In this document: in pieces, positions 7,647 through 16,067 of the stretch
Layout: each line of letters opens with the position of its first letter
Position numbering within the stretch: the stretch's first letter is position 1
Assembly (NCBI RefSeq): GCF_001544835.2
Contig: NZ_FCNX02000029.1
Coordinates: 1-42,413 of the forward strand
Direction of reading: 5' to 3'
Source of the DNA: Caballeronia fortuita
GTDB lineage: Bacteria; Pseudomonadota; Gammaproteobacteria; Burkholderiales; Burkholderiaceae
Length of the DNA: 42,413 nt
Program-made: the position numbers and the translations under genes
The notes under the pieces: generated by a model
What the model saw: the letters and a program-made list of their open reading frames with translations, nothing else
Database searches by the model: none
What the model was told of the DNA's origin: nothing

Positions 7647-8153
7647 TTAGATGCCCAGCAGGTTGCGAATGTTCGCCAGCTTGTCCGTGCCGTTCTGCTT
7701 AAACACCATGTTAATGGTGTCGATTTCCAGCACCGTGGTGCCGCCGTGGACCAGCTTGTAATAGGTCAGCGCAAACGAAACCTTCAGTTTGGCGGCCTGG
7801 CCAGGCTGGACCGTGCCCTGGTCCAGTTCCTTAACCTTGCCGCGCATCGTATGCACCACGCCCGTTTCCGTGCCGTCCTGGTCTTCCAGGGCTTCGCGAA
7901 GGGAAATCGTGATTTCCGATCCTTCGGTCACGCCGAACGAACCCAACAGGTTTTTGTCATAGGCGCGGCTGGTCACGTCTGCTTCCAGCTTTTCCATGCC
8001 CATGATGATTTCCGCAGGCGCGAACATGCCGCCGCCCGTGAATTCGTCCATCTTTGCCGTGATTTTCGGCGGGTTGACTTCTTCGAACTTGCCCGCGTAT
8101 CCGCGACCGTCCACGAAGGCATTGAAATACTTGCGAATGTCTTGGATGGCCAC
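7647..8153 (-). CDS. Major tail tube protein (gpFII-like)
   Basis: 168 residues, the usual size of P2 FII (172). It begins IQDIRKYFNAFVDGRGYAG, has the family core LEADVTSRAYDKNLLGSFG and ends with LEIDTINMVFKQNGTDKLAN. It forms the rigid inner tube of the contractile tail. It lies 3 bp after the sheath gene, as in P2. Confidence 0.95.
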   Translation of the reverse strand: MAIQDIRKYFNAFVDGRGYAGKFEEVNPPKITAKMDEFTGGGMFAPAEIIMGMEKLEADVTSRAYDKNLLGSFGVTEGSEITISLREALEDQDGTETGVVHTMRGKVKELDQGTVQPGQAAKLKVSFALTYYKLVHGGTTVLEIDTINMVFKQNGTDKLANIRNLLGI

Positions 8154-8156
8154 GGC

Positions 8157-9608
8157 TTAGTTTCCCGAAGTCGAAAAGATGCTGGTGATGTAGCCGTTCG
8201 TCATATGGCCACGGAACGTTACGCGCTCGGACGGATAGGTGGGCGTGAAATCGAAATCGAAATACACGTGGCCATCCGCGATTTGGTCGGGCGTGTTCAG
8301 CGATGCGTCCACCCAGCAGTTACCGCCCAGGATTGCGCCGCGCGCCGTCAGGTTGCGCAGGAACGCATTCACGCCTTCCACCACATCATTGATGTAGTTT
8401 TTCGTGATGCCACGGTCCACCGCCCACAGATGCGCCGCCATCAGCGAATCCGCGATAATGTCGCGAGTGCGGACCACGCACAGGAACTGCCATTTTTGAT
8501 CGCTGGCCAGCGTGCGATTGCCCCACAGGCGGAAACCGTCCTGGCGAATGATCGTCGCAACGTTCGCGGCGTTCAGCAGGTTTGCGCGACAGGTGGTGTC
8601 ACCCATGCGGAAATCGATGGCGCGGCCCGTGCCCGTGATGCCGTTAATGGCCAGGTTCGAAGGCGACCACCAGAAGCCCCGCGCGTTGTCCGATTGCGCC
8701 AGCAGGCCAGCGGCCACCGGGCTGGAATAGGCGATAACGTTGTTGCCGCTGTCGTCCGTCTTCGTTACGGTCGGGTCAACCAGGTAAATGCGCTCGCTGC
8801 CGAAGTCGCCCGCATAGGCGATGGCGTCCGCATCGGTCGTGCTCGGACCGTCCGCGATGATGACGGCGCGCAGCATCGTTGCCGGTCCGATCATTTCGGC
8901 CACCACAGCATTGGCGACGATGCCCACCGTGGCGGTAAGCGTCGCGGCGGTGGTCGGCGTGCCTGCGCCAGCGGGAAGCGCTGCCGTGGGCGCGGCGGTA
9001 TAGCCGCTGCCGCCCTTGGTAACTTGAACGCTCGCCACCTTGCCGCCGCTCACGGTCGCCGTGGCCGCCGCGCCCGTGCCGCCACCGCCACCCGAGAACG
9101 TCACCGGATAGCTGCCGTCCGTGTAGCCTGCGCCCTGGTTGCCCACGGTCAGCGTGGAAACGCCATTGGCGATGCGTTGATGCGTGAAGCCAGGCGCCAG
9201 CAGAATGCGCGGCTTCGAACCGGTCAAATGCTCGGCGGCCAGAAACGCCTGGATGCCAAGGTAATTGCCGTTTGCGTCCGTGCCGCCGATAACCAGCGCA
9301 CGCTGCGCCGCTGCGTCCTGGGCCACGTCCACGCGCACCACGATAATAACGGCGCTGGACTGGTCCAGAATCGTATCGATGGCGTCAGGCAACGTTCCGT
9401 TGTCCACGGAAGTGGTCAGGGCCACCAGCTTGGCAGCATCCACGCGCGAACCCGCGATAAGTACGGGCGTGTTCAGCGGGAATGCCGCCGGATCGGCATT
9501 CGGCGCCGTGCCGATGATGCCGATAACAGAACTCGACGCGATGCTGATAGTGCGCGAACCGTCGTCAATGTCCTGGTACTCGACGCCATGCAAAAAGTCT
9601 GTGCTCAT
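8157..9608 (-). CDS. Tail sheath protein with Gly-rich inserted domain
   Basis: 483 residues; P2 FI is 396. The N-terminal part (FLHGVEYQDIDDGSRTI, SSVIGIIGTAP) and the C-terminal part (FLRNLTARGAILGG, YPSERVTFRGHM) are the standard contractile sheath. Between KPRILLAPGFTHQRIANG and VANAVVAEMIG, parts of one domain in relatives, sits an insert of about 84 residues (148-231) with two GxGYT repeats and poly-Gly. It probably projects from the sheath surface. A terminator and one GGTTCCACGTGTGGGTT element lie just upstream, so this gene may have its own promoter; the Shine-Dalgarno is CCGGAGG. Confidence 0.95.
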   Translation of the reverse strand: MSTDFLHGVEYQDIDDGSRTISIASSSVIGIIGTAPNADPAAFPLNTPVLIAGSRVDAAKLVALTTSVDNGTLPDAIDTILDQSSAVIIVVRVDVAQDAAAQRALVIGGTDANGNYLGIQAFLAAEHLTGSKPRILLAPGFTHQRIANGVSTLTVGNQGAGYTDGSYPVTFSGGGGGTGAAATATVSGGKVASVQVTKGGSGYTAAPTAALPAGAGTPTTAATLTATVGIVANAVVAEMIGPATMLRAVIIADGPSTTDADAIAYAGDFGSERIYLVDPTVTKTDDSGNNVIAYSSPVAAGLLAQSDNARGFWWSPSNLAINGITGTGRAIDFRMGDTTCRANLLNAANVATIIRQDGFRLWGNRTLASDQKWQFLCVVRTRDIIADSLMAAHLWAVDRGITKNYINDVVEGVNAFLRNLTARGAILGGNCWVDASLNTPDQIADGHVYFDFDFTPTYPSERVTFRGHMTNGYITSIFSTSGN

Positions 9609-9661
9609 TATTGGCTAAAGCCTCCGGGATATTGCCGTAATCATCCGTTTGCGCGGCCCTT

Positions 9662-9678
9662 GGTTCCACGTGTGGGTT
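9662..9678. repeat. Late-gene element GGTTCCACGTGTGGGTT (copy 1)
   Basis: Exact 17-bp copy 54 bp upstream of the sheath start, between a leftward terminator and the sheath gene. It is not inside a gene, so its conservation cannot be due to protein sequence. Confidence 0.85.
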
Positions 9679-9683
9679 TCAAC

Positions 9684-9710
9684 AAAAAAGGCCACCCGAA
9701 GGTGGCCAAA
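9684..9710 (-). terminator. Leftward terminator between tail-fiber block and sheath
   Basis: Stem GGCCACC / GGTGGCC with a 4-base loop, followed on the leftward strand by TTTTTTG. It splits the tail genes into an upstream unit (V to fiber assembly) and a downstream unit (sheath to D). Confidence 0.88.
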
Positions 9711-9719
9711 CTGGCGCTG

Positions 9720-9736
9720 CTGAAAGTGGCTTTCAG
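9720..9736. repeat. Hairpin element CTGAAAG-TGG-CTTTCAG
   Basis: A 7-bp perfect stem with a 3-base loop, overlapping the stop codon of the small gene 9733-9960. Confidence 0.75.
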
Positions 9737-9960
9737 TCTGGAATGATGGCGCGGGCGCCTTCGTCTGGTTCCAGTGATCTTTGGCAGTGGTCGCGCTGAA
9801 TCAGGTTCAGCGCGCGGCATAGGATGCAACCCCATCGGCGGCCTTTTGCCTGGGCCTTGGCTGCCCTGCTCGAAATGGTTTCGTCAGGGTCGCCAAGGGT
9901 TAGCGCGTTGCCTAGTTGGTCGATGGCGATAAGGACGTTCCAGAACCATCTAGACAGCAT
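9733..9960 (-). CDS. Small conserved phage protein
   Basis: 75 residues. The hydrophobic amphipathic start MLSRWFWNVLIAIDQLGNAL, then GDPDETISSRA, GRRWGCILC and HCQRS, are recurrent in short proteins encoded among phage tail genes; I recognise the pattern but know no function. Two Cys and one His-Cys pair could bind a metal. It ends at a hairpin element and the leftward terminator, so it closes the first tail transcription unit. Confidence 0.75.
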   Translation of the reverse strand: MLSRWFWNVLIAIDQLGNALTLGDPDETISSRAAKAQAKGRRWGCILCRALNLIQRDHCQRSLEPDEGARAIIPD

Positions 9961-9963
9961 CGG

Positions 9964-10536
9964 TTAGGCCCAGGCGATGGCGTCTACTTCATCCACCGTG
10001 GCGGCAGCCATAACAGCGGCAGCCAGGGACTGATTGCGGGCCATCGCGGACAGAATGGCGGCCTTCCCTTCCTTGCCAACCTGCTGGATTTGCGCAGCCG
10101 TGTGCATGCGGAATGCCCAGGCGCCCGATGCATCCGCGCACCAGAACGGCGTGGCCCATTCTGCGTTTGATGCGTTCAGCAGCGAATCGATAACGCTCGA
10201 AGCCAGGTTCTGCTGGTCCGTGTCCTTCGCCGGGTAGCTGTAGGACGCGCCCAGCGCCTTGGACGTGAAGCCCGCATAGATGGCGGCCTTGCAGGCGGCG
10301 GACAGTTCTGCCACCTTGGCGCTTTGCGCGGCGGCCAGAAGTTCTGCGGCGGTGGGCGCGGCGGGCGGCGTCAACACGCCATTAACCACCGTGTAACGCT
10401 GCGACTCGATGGCGGCCTGCCATTCGGCTTCCGAAATATCGATAGTGTCCACGCCTTCCGGCGCAGGGCTGTCGATGGTGTCGTAGAACGCGAAAATCGC
10501 GCCGCTGCTGTCGTATGCTGCTTGTTTTTGGCGCAT
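9964..10536 (-). CDS. Tail fiber assembly-type protein
   Basis: 190 residues from MRQKQAAYDSSG at 10536, four bases after the fiber gene; a longer in-frame reading would overlap the fiber gene and has an unlikely Arg/Pro-rich start. The N-terminal half (SGAIFAFYDTIDSP, ISEAEWQAA, VVNGVLTPP) is typical of fiber assembly proteins; the C-terminal half (LSAACKAAIYAGFTSKALG, YSYPAKDTDQQNLASS, FRMHTAAQIQQVG) is the DUF4376 domain commonly found there. It helps fold or attach the fiber encoded just upstream. Confidence 0.85.
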   Translation of the reverse strand: MRQKQAAYDSSGAIFAFYDTIDSPAPEGVDTIDISEAEWQAAIESQRYTVVNGVLTPPAAPTAAELLAAAQSAKVAELSAACKAAIYAGFTSKALGASYSYPAKDTDQQNLASSVIDSLLNASNAEWATPFWCADASGAWAFRMHTAAQIQQVGKEGKAAILSAMARNQSLAAAVMAAATVDEVDAIAWA

Positions 10537-10540
10537 GATA

Positions 10541-11845
10541 TCAATACCCGATTGCGATATACCACATTTGAACGGCGCCACCAGTGGCGGCCAGTGTCGG
10601 CGCCGATCCTCCGGCCGCAAGAAACGCGTTCCAGGTGAAATTGGCCGCCGTCTTCCCGTTGACAACGGCATACGCCTGCTGATTGCCAGCCGCCTGGTAA
10701 CCACTCCCCGCGACGTTCAGGCACGCTGTTGGGAAGGCGATGGGAAATGCTGTGGTGGTGGTCGCGCCAGCAGCGCAGGCAGCCTGCGCCCACTGGATAA
10801 TCAGCCCCGATGGCAGCTTTTGATAACCAGAATTGGATAGCGATACAGTCGGGCCAGCGTTGAACGCCACCCAATTGCCGCCATCGGAAATCAGGTCAAG
10901 CACCACGAACCCGCCCAGCGCCATTGAGGAACGCGCCACGCCTGCGCAGTAGATGCTGCCCGAAGGCGTCGCCAAAGTGGCGGCCACGCCCGAAGCAGCG
11001 CCGTACAGGGTGTAACGAAGGTTTTTCGTTGTCGGCGCGGGAAGCGTCACCGTGTATGTGCCCGCCGCAAGTTCGAAGAACATTCCGGACTGCGCGAGCG
11101 CCAGCGTTATGCTGCCCGTGATGCTTTGGCACGCCTGAAAATTCCCCGCCAGGCGCTGCACAAATTCTGTGGTTGCCAGGCTCAAGCTGTTGTCGCCCAG
11201 CGCGGGCGTAACGCCCACTTGCGGGTGGACGTGATCCTCGCGCGAGAAACTCGCGGACGTACCAACAGCGCCCGCAGCCGTCATGCTCTGCGGCAGGTTT
11301 GACGAAGCCTGATTCAGCACAAACTTAGTGGTGGCGTAACGGTTCGTGTAGTCGCTGATTGCCGCCGTGATGCCGTTCCGGCTGCCGCCGCTGTTGCGAA
11401 CCAGAACCCAGGCGCCAGCGCCGCTGTTCAGTGCTGCATCGAACTGCACTTCACATTCGCCATTCACCACGATTTCGCCGCCCAGCAGCGGCGCATGGTC
11501 CATGCCGTAAATCGCTTGTGCTGCGATTGTCGCGCTGTTCGGCGTGAAGGTGGCAGGGCCAGTATTTGCCGCCGTGCCCTTGAAGCGCAACACCATGCCG
11601 TCCACCACCGTGGTGATGGCGGGCGTGTAAATCGCAGTGATGGCGTTAGCCGTGCCGCCCGCGACCGAATAGCCTTTATTCACGCCCAGAATTTCCTGGA
11701 TGCGCTGATAAAGGTATTTCGTGCGGTTCGCCAGGTTCAGCAGCGGCTTATTCGTGATCCCGCCCAGGCCAGCCAGAACAGGGTCTGTCTGCTCAAGCTG
11801 ATAAACGCCAGCATCGTACTGGTCTGCTTCTGGTTGATTTGCCAT
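10541..11845 (-). CDS. Tail fiber protein
   Basis: 434 residues. The N-terminus (QYDAGVYQLEQTDPVLAGLGG, NLANRTKYLYQRIQEI) is the baseplate-attachment segment of P2/Mu-type fibers. The middle is Gly/Ala/Thr-rich beta structure with a DYTNRYATTKFVLNQAS repeat unit and a second TTEFVQRLA unit. The C-terminus (KLPSGLIIQWAQ, ending WYIAIGY) is the usual receptor-binding tip that sets host range. Located directly after gene I, the P2 order I-H-G. Confidence 0.92.
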   Translation of the reverse strand: MANQPEADQYDAGVYQLEQTDPVLAGLGGITNKPLLNLANRTKYLYQRIQEILGVNKGYSVAGGTANAITAIYTPAITTVVDGMVLRFKGTAANTGPATFTPNSATIAAQAIYGMDHAPLLGGEIVVNGECEVQFDAALNSGAGAWVLVRNSGGSRNGITAAISDYTNRYATTKFVLNQASSNLPQSMTAAGAVGTSASFSREDHVHPQVGVTPALGDNSLSLATTEFVQRLAGNFQACQSITGSITLALAQSGMFFELAAGTYTVTLPAPTTKNLRYTLYGAASGVAATLATPSGSIYCAGVARSSMALGGFVVLDLISDGGNWVAFNAGPTVSLSNSGYQKLPSGLIIQWAQAACAAGATTTTAFPIAFPTACLNVAGSGYQAAGNQQAYAVVNGKTAANFTWNAFLAAGGSAPTLAATGGAVQMWYIAIGY

Positions 11846-12421
11846 TTAGGAAACAATCCCGTAATTAAATGCGCCGTTGTAAGTCAGCGTTCCGTCATAG
11901 GTCGCCGCCACCTTGCTGAATTCCAGGGACGCGAGAACGCAGCGCGCGGGCGCCGTGTTGCGCAGAATTCGCTGCACCTGGGCGGCCTGCGCGTTCGAAA
12001 TTGGATGGCCCAAAATGACGCGGTAATATGCCCAGCTTGTCGTGCTGGGCTGGCCGTATGTGGTCGTTCCATCGTGCTGAATCGCGCCGTTATAGGTGTT
12101 TCGCGATGTGCCTTCGATGATTTGCGCGTCCGGATAGCCAGCCGAAGACAGCGCCAATTTGATGGAATAGATAGTGCCTTTCAGACGATGCAGCGGGATG
12201 CTTGCTGCAATCACCGCCCGCTTAGTCGATTCGGACCATTTCGAATCCCACTCATTAACGGCGCGCGCCCATGCCAGCCAGGGAAGCAGATTCAGCGCAA
12301 GCGTGTTTTCGTTGTTCAGCGTGCGCAGCGGGACTGGCACATCGCTGATTCGCGCCATAGCGCCTTCCAGCGCGACTTCCTGCGCTGTGGCGTTCGGCGG
12401 CAGAAGGGTGATATCAGCCAC
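11846..12421 (-). CDS. Tail protein I (baseplate)
   Basis: 191 residues, close to P2 gpI (176). It has LLPPNATAQEVALEGAMARISDVPVPL at the start and LALNLLPWLAWARAVNEWDSKWSE, the family signature. The C-terminus (GTLTYNGAFNYG) holds two similar TYDGTLTYNGA turns. Starts directly after gene J and runs directly into the fiber gene. In the tail it links the baseplate wedge to the fibers. Confidence 0.93.
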   Translation of the reverse strand: MADITLLPPNATAQEVALEGAMARISDVPVPLRTLNNENTLALNLLPWLAWARAVNEWDSKWSESTKRAVIAASIPLHRLKGTIYSIKLALSSAGYPDAQIIEGTSRNTYNGAIQHDGTTTYGQPSTTSWAYYRVILGHPISNAQAAQVQRILRNTAPARCVLASLEFSKVAATYDGTLTYNGAFNYGIVS

Positions 12422-13324
12422 TTACGAAACCACCTGCGTGGCAAGCAAAATGCCCGTGCAGTACGATGCCTGCGTGTCGCCCGCCACCATATCCGCCTGG
12501 ATGCCTGGCGCGTTCAGAGTCACGTTTTGAACGCCAGTCACGAACAGCGCCGCATAGACGCCTGCCAGGGTCGGCGCCTGGCCGCACTTGTGGACGGAAT
12601 TCGCGTAGTCCTGCGCATTCGCCTGCGCGATGGCCAGCACCGCGTCTTTGTCCACGCTCGCGTAGATTTCAAGCGTGGCGTTGATGCTGTAGTTCAGAAT
12701 GGCGGCAGACTGGACCAGTACCGTATCGCACAGCGGGCGAACCTTTTCATCGTTCAGCGCAGCCGTTACCGTGTCGATCAGCGGCTGCGCAGCCGTGCCA
12801 TCGCCATCGCGCGACAGCACAGAAACCATCACCGTGCCAGGCTGCGGAACGGTCACGCTTACGTCCAGCACCATGCCGTCAGCGGACAGCGCGAAAAACG
12901 TATAGGCGCCGATGCTGCCCGCGTTCGTGTAGCCTTCTGGCGACATTTGAATACGGGCGCGATAGTCGTCGTCCGACTCCATCACGGCAGCCGTGGGCGG
13001 AACGGTCGTATCGTCGGCGGGCGTCAGCGTCAGGCGCTGCATATCCATGCCCGCGCCGATTTGGTCCAAGTCAGTGTCCTGGGCGAACGCCAGCAGCAGC
13101 GCCTTAGCCGCTTCATTCACGCGCTGGCGCAGCATGTATTCACGATACGCAGCGACTTCCAGCGCCTTATAAACCGGGTCGGATTCCACCAGCGCGGTAT
13201 ATGTCGAATCTCGTGCGATCAGGTCCACCAGCATGTCAGCCAGGATGGTTTCGTAATCCAGCGATTCGATGATTTCCGGCGCCGCCAGGGTGGATAGGTC
13301 CACCGTTACATAAGCATTCGCCAT
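12422..13324 (-). CDS. Baseplate assembly protein J
   Basis: 300 residues, the length of P2 gpJ (302). The start VDLSTLAAPEIIESLDYETIL and the middle YREYMLRQRVNEAAKALLLAFAQDTDLDQIG are the family signature; the C-terminal half contains YTFFALSADGMVLDVSVT. It is a main wedge component of the contractile-tail baseplate. Its ATG shares a base with the W stop. Confidence 0.95.
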   Translation of the reverse strand: MANAYVTVDLSTLAAPEIIESLDYETILADMLVDLIARDSTYTALVESDPVYKALEVAAYREYMLRQRVNEAAKALLLAFAQDTDLDQIGAGMDMQRLTLTPADDTTVPPTAAVMESDDDYRARIQMSPEGYTNAGSIGAYTFFALSADGMVLDVSVTVPQPGTVMVSVLSRDGDGTAAQPLIDTVTAALNDEKVRPLCDTVLVQSAAILNYSINATLEIYASVDKDAVLAIAQANAQDYANSVHKCGQAPTLAGVYAALFVTGVQNVTLNAPGIQADMVAGDTQASYCTGILLATQVVS

Positions 13325-13662
13325 TAGGAAACCCGTATGCCGTCGATGGTCACGCGCTGGCCATCAGGCAGGTAAATGCCCGTAAGATCGAAGACGATTT
13401 GGCCAGGCGCGGCGCTCGAAACGGAAATTTTTGTGGTCTTGAAGCGCGGTTCCCACTTCGCAAGTGCCCTGGCGGTCGCGGCATAGATGCGCGACAGCGT
13501 GGACAGGTTCATGGGCGCGTCAATCAGCTTGGGCAAGTCGCTGCCGTAGTCGCGGCGCATCACACGGCTGCCTATCGGCGTCGTGAGAATGTCAGCGATG
13601 GATTGCCGCAGGTGGTCGATTCCTGAAAGTGGCTTTCCAGTGGTGGCACTTGTCCCGTTCAT
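13324..13662 (-). CDS. Baseplate wedge protein W (gp25-like)
   Basis: 112 residues, as P2 gpW (115). It carries LRQSIADILTTPIGSRVMRRDYGSDLPKLID, the gp25/W core, and ends in a short beta-rich segment. It nucleates sheath assembly on the baseplate. No good Shine-Dalgarno is visible before the ATG at 13662. Codons 8-12 (GKPLS) overlap a GAAAG-TGG-CTTTC copy. The 17-bp late element lies 30 bp upstream. Confidence 0.93.
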   Translation of the reverse strand: MNGTSATTGKPLSGIDHLRQSIADILTTPIGSRVMRRDYGSDLPKLIDAPMNLSTLSRIYAATARALAKWEPRFKTTKISVSSAAPGQIVFDLTGIYLPDGQRVTIDGIRVS

Positions 13663-13691
13663 GCCAGGGATTCTGGCGTTTGCCAGCCCCC

Positions 13692-13708
13692 GGTTCCACG
13701 TGTGGGTT
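13692..13708. repeat. Late-gene element GGTTCCACGTGTGGGTT (copy 2)
   Basis: Exact 17-bp copy between genes V and W, 30 bp upstream of the W start; its last two bases form part of the V stop codon. Otherwise noncoding. Confidence 0.85.
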
Positions 13709-14384
13709 ATGCCTGGGCTGCGCTTGTCGGCGGTCCGTCGTGCTCGTTATGGTGGTGGGATTTCGTGCCGATGCCGTCCACAACCACATCTCCGCCCGTG
13801 ACATTCACCCCGCCCACGATGGCGTTATTCCCGCCGCTTCCGCCCGCGTTGCCAGCCACACCAGACAGCCACGACAGCAGCTTTTTGATGGTGGCCGTTC
13901 CGTCGAATGTGGCCGCGTCGCCCACATGCTCAAGCTGCGAGACATTCAGCGTTAGCTTTCCGTCCGTCAGCACCATAGAGGAACCGCCCACCTGCACCGT
14001 GAAGCTGCCGCCGCTGGGAATCGACAACAGATAGGCATGCGCGCTGCGGTCGTACTGCTCCACCGCGCCGTCCTTATAGGTCGTGCGCCGCACGTTCGGA
14101 TTCGTGGACGGCGCCGCATACAAATCCTGATAGAGCGAAAACAGGATGATGGCCTGCGCCGGGTCGCCGTATGGCGCGAAAATCACCACCTGTTCCCCAG
14201 GTTCCGGCGCCCACCAAGACGCATCCGGCCCAGCGCGCTGGACAGCCCATTGCATCGGATCGGACTGAACCCCGCCGATTTCAACAATGGCCGTATCGGT
14301 TCCAGCCACCACCTGCACCACCGTGCCGATGCGCAGAAGCTGGGAAATCTGGCGCTGCAATTCGCCTATGTCTTGTGCGCTCAT
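13707..14384 (-). CDS. Baseplate spike protein V
   Basis: 225 residues from MSAQDIGELQRQISQLL at 14384; P2 gpV is 211. The N-terminal OB-fold (RIGTVVQVVAGTDTAIVEIGG) is followed by a repetitive beta helix and a C-terminal segment with VVVDGIGTKSHHHNEHD, the His-rich tip that in P2 binds iron and forms the membrane-piercing point. The start has no clear Shine-Dalgarno; a GTTTAAAC octamer sits 4 bases before it and overlaps the stop of the upstream gene. Confidence 0.93.
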   Translation of the reverse strand: MSAQDIGELQRQISQLLRIGTVVQVVAGTDTAIVEIGGVQSDPMQWAVQRAGPDASWWAPEPGEQVVIFAPYGDPAQAIILFSLYQDLYAAPSTNPNVRRTTYKDGAVEQYDRSAHAYLLSIPSGGSFTVQVGGSSMVLTDGKLTLNVSQLEHVGDAATFDGTATIKKLLSWLSGVAGNAGGSGGNNAIVGGVNVTGGDVVVDGIGTKSHHHNEHDGPPTSAAQA

Positions 14385-14389
14385 AGCGT

Positions 14390-14938
14390 TTAAACGGGCC
14401 GGTATTTTTGTTTGTTCTCGATGCCGATATCCGGCGCGAAGCTGAAGCGCACGCATGGCACGGGCAGGACTTCATCCGCATAAATGTTCGTGCCGATTTG
14501 AATAACCTGCGTCCACTCGATGCGCCAAACCACGTAACGATCCTGGCCCGCGAAATCGTCGCGCCAGGCGCCGATAGGGTGGGCGGGTTCCGTGCGGACG
14601 CCATCGGCGGTAAAGCGTTTCGCTCGCAGCCAGGCGGCGATAGCAGCGGCCATCGTTCGCGCGTAGGTCTTCGCCCTGGCGGCCCTGTACGGCAGCACCA
14701 GGCGCGCTTCCAGGCGGCAGCGGATGGGAAGCTGGCCCGTTCCCCTGTCTTCGTGTTCTTCCGCCGTTTCGAACTCGGTGAAATCCAGCAGCAGGGCGGG
14801 CAAGTCTTCCGCTTCCAGTTCGTCGCGGTCGTCTTCCTCGCGGTCGAATTCCACCAGCTTGAAGTCAGGGAAGGCGGCCTGAAGCTGCGCGCAGATGGCG
14901 CCCTGGTAGCCCGCTATGGTTACTTCGATTGGCGCCAT
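14390..14938 (-). CDS. Probable tail terminator / neck protein
   Basis: 182 residues, not matched to a firm family. The start IEVTIAGYQGAICAQLQAAFPDFK and the later RLEARLVLPYRAARAKTYARTMAAAIAAWL resemble small tail-completion or minor tail proteins that sit between head-joining genes and V in Mu- and P2-like phages. It overlaps the gpZ-like gene by 19 bp. Position (between gpZ-like and V) supports a head-tail interface role; the exact function is inference. Confidence 0.7.
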   Translation of the reverse strand: MAPIEVTIAGYQGAICAQLQAAFPDFKLVEFDREEDDRDELEAEDLPALLLDFTEFETAEEHEDRGTGQLPIRCRLEARLVLPYRAARAKTYARTMAAAIAAWLRAKRFTADGVRTEPAHPIGAWRDDFAGQDRYVVWRIEWTQVIQIGTNIYADEVLPVPCVRFSFAPDIGIENKQKYRPV

Positions 14939-15486
14939 TTCAATTCCCGTTCAAACACCATGTAAAACCGCTGTTCGAAGGCAAACCCGCCCAGCAGGTG
15001 GTCTTCGATATATTTCTGCGCTTCGTCGCCCAGGTCCGCGGTTACCTTTTTGATTTTCAGGCGCGACTTTCCGACGCGCTGGAATACCTGCTTGTTCGAA
15101 GCGGCTGCGCCGCCATTCCCCGCGCGCCCGTTCGCGATGAACGCGCCCTGGTAAAACCGCTCGCCAAACGCATGAACCCCGCCCGCCATCGCCCTTTCTT
15201 CCCAGGCGCCCAGGTGAATAACGCCCATCGGGTCCAGGCCATACCAGACGGTCACGGACTTACCGCGCGCGTTCCGGCGCAGACGGAAAGTCTTCAGACG
15301 GCGCTTTACTTCCTTCGGCGGAAGTTTCAGATGCTTGGCAAGTTCGCGCACAGACTTGGCGCGAAGCCAGGTCGCCATTTTCGATAGCGTGGACGCCAGC
15401 GCCTTGTCGATTTCCTTCTGCGTGGCGGCCAGATCGTGCGCAACTTGCTCTAGGCTGCCGCGCTCGTCAATTTCCAGGAATGGCAA
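14920..15486 (-). CDS. Minor tail protein Z-like (GPZ family)
   Basis: 188 residues, as lambda gpZ (192). Pattern: LASTLSKMATWLRAKSVRELAKHLKLPPKEVKRRL, then RLRRNARGKSVTVWYGLDPMGVIHLG and a basic C-terminus with KVTADLGDEAQKYIEDHL; this is the prophage minor tail protein Z family. In lambda, gpZ is needed for correct DNA positioning at the head-tail joint. Overlaps both neighbours by about 20 bp, showing tight translational coupling. Confidence 0.87.
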   Translation of the reverse strand: MPFLEIDERGSLEQVAHDLAATQKEIDKALASTLSKMATWLRAKSVRELAKHLKLPPKEVKRRLKTFRLRRNARGKSVTVWYGLDPMGVIHLGAWEERAMAGGVHAFGERFYQGAFIANGRAGNGGAAASNKQVFQRVGKSRLKIKKVTADLGDEAQKYIEDHLLGGFAFEQRFYMVFERELKWRQSK

Positions 15487-15799
15487 GATGCGGCTCCAGT
15501 TCGATGGCGGCTAAACCGTGGCCGTCTTGGTGCGGCGATTTATGGGCGTCGTATTCCTTGCCTTCGATCAGGAACAAATCGCCACGGCGCACGCGGGAAA
15601 CGTCCGCGTATTTGCAGGTGAAAACAGGGCGCGTCGTGTCCTGCTGGAACGTGCCCAATGCGGCAGCCAGGCCAGGTTCATCCAGCAGCCCGACAGCCGT
15701 TAGCACCGTGCCATCCTTCAGCGTGATGGTGGCCACGCTGCCGAAATCGTCAGGGTCCAGGAACGTGTCTAATTCGTCCCAGGCGGGCTTCGTCGGCAT
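15467..15799 (-). CDS. Head-tail joining protein
   Basis: 110 residues, beta-rich: VATITLKDGTVLTAVGLLDEPGL, TRPVFTCKYADVSRVRRGD, LFLIEGKEYDAHK. This is the lambda FII-like / phage head-tail joining family, which attaches to the connector. It sits between the capsid block and gpZ, the expected place. It overlaps the stop codon of the small gene upstream by one base. Confidence 0.83.
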   Translation of the reverse strand: MPTKPAWDELDTFLDPDDFGSVATITLKDGTVLTAVGLLDEPGLAAALGTFQQDTTRPVFTCKYADVSRVRRGDLFLIEGKEYDAHKSPHQDGHGLAAIELEPHLAIPGN

Positions 15800-15999
15800 C
15801 AGGCGGCCTTCGCTTTACTGGCTGCCTTCGCGCCCTTGTCCTGCGGCGTGCGCGCCTTCTTCCGCGCCTTCAGGTCCGCCGCGTCGCGGGTCGGAACTTC
15901 GATCAGGTCGCCCGCCAGGACCATTTCGCCGTCCACCATGAACGGGCTGATAACTTCGAGAATTTCACCGCGTTCGAAAGCCACTTTCAGAACTCCCAT
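15799..15999 (-). CDS. Small hypothetical head-region protein
   Basis: 66 residues: a beta-rich first half (ILEVISPFMVDGEMVLAGDLIEVP) and a very basic Lys/Ala tail (KARTPQDKGAKAASKAKAA). The place after the capsid gene in lambda-like heads often holds a small packaging accessory or neck protein. No family match. Codons 5-9 coincide with a GAAAG-CCA-CTTTC copy. Confidence 0.75.
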   Translation of the reverse strand: MGVLKVAFERGEILEVISPFMVDGEMVLAGDLIEVPTRDAADLKARKKARTPQDKGAKAASKAKAA

Positions 16000-16067
16000 G
16001 TTTGAGTGTGAAACAGGCCGCTTTCGCGGCCCGTTCTTACTTCACTGCTTCGCTGTTCCGCCGTCGA

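Noticed and set aside
7341..9746. Long rightward reading frame of 801 codons
   Set aside because: It is the antisense of the sheath, tube and E genes, has a His/Arg-rich composition unlike real proteins, and no start signals.
11495..13297. Long rightward frame of 600 codons
   Set aside because: Antisense to genes J and I and the fiber; same shadow composition.
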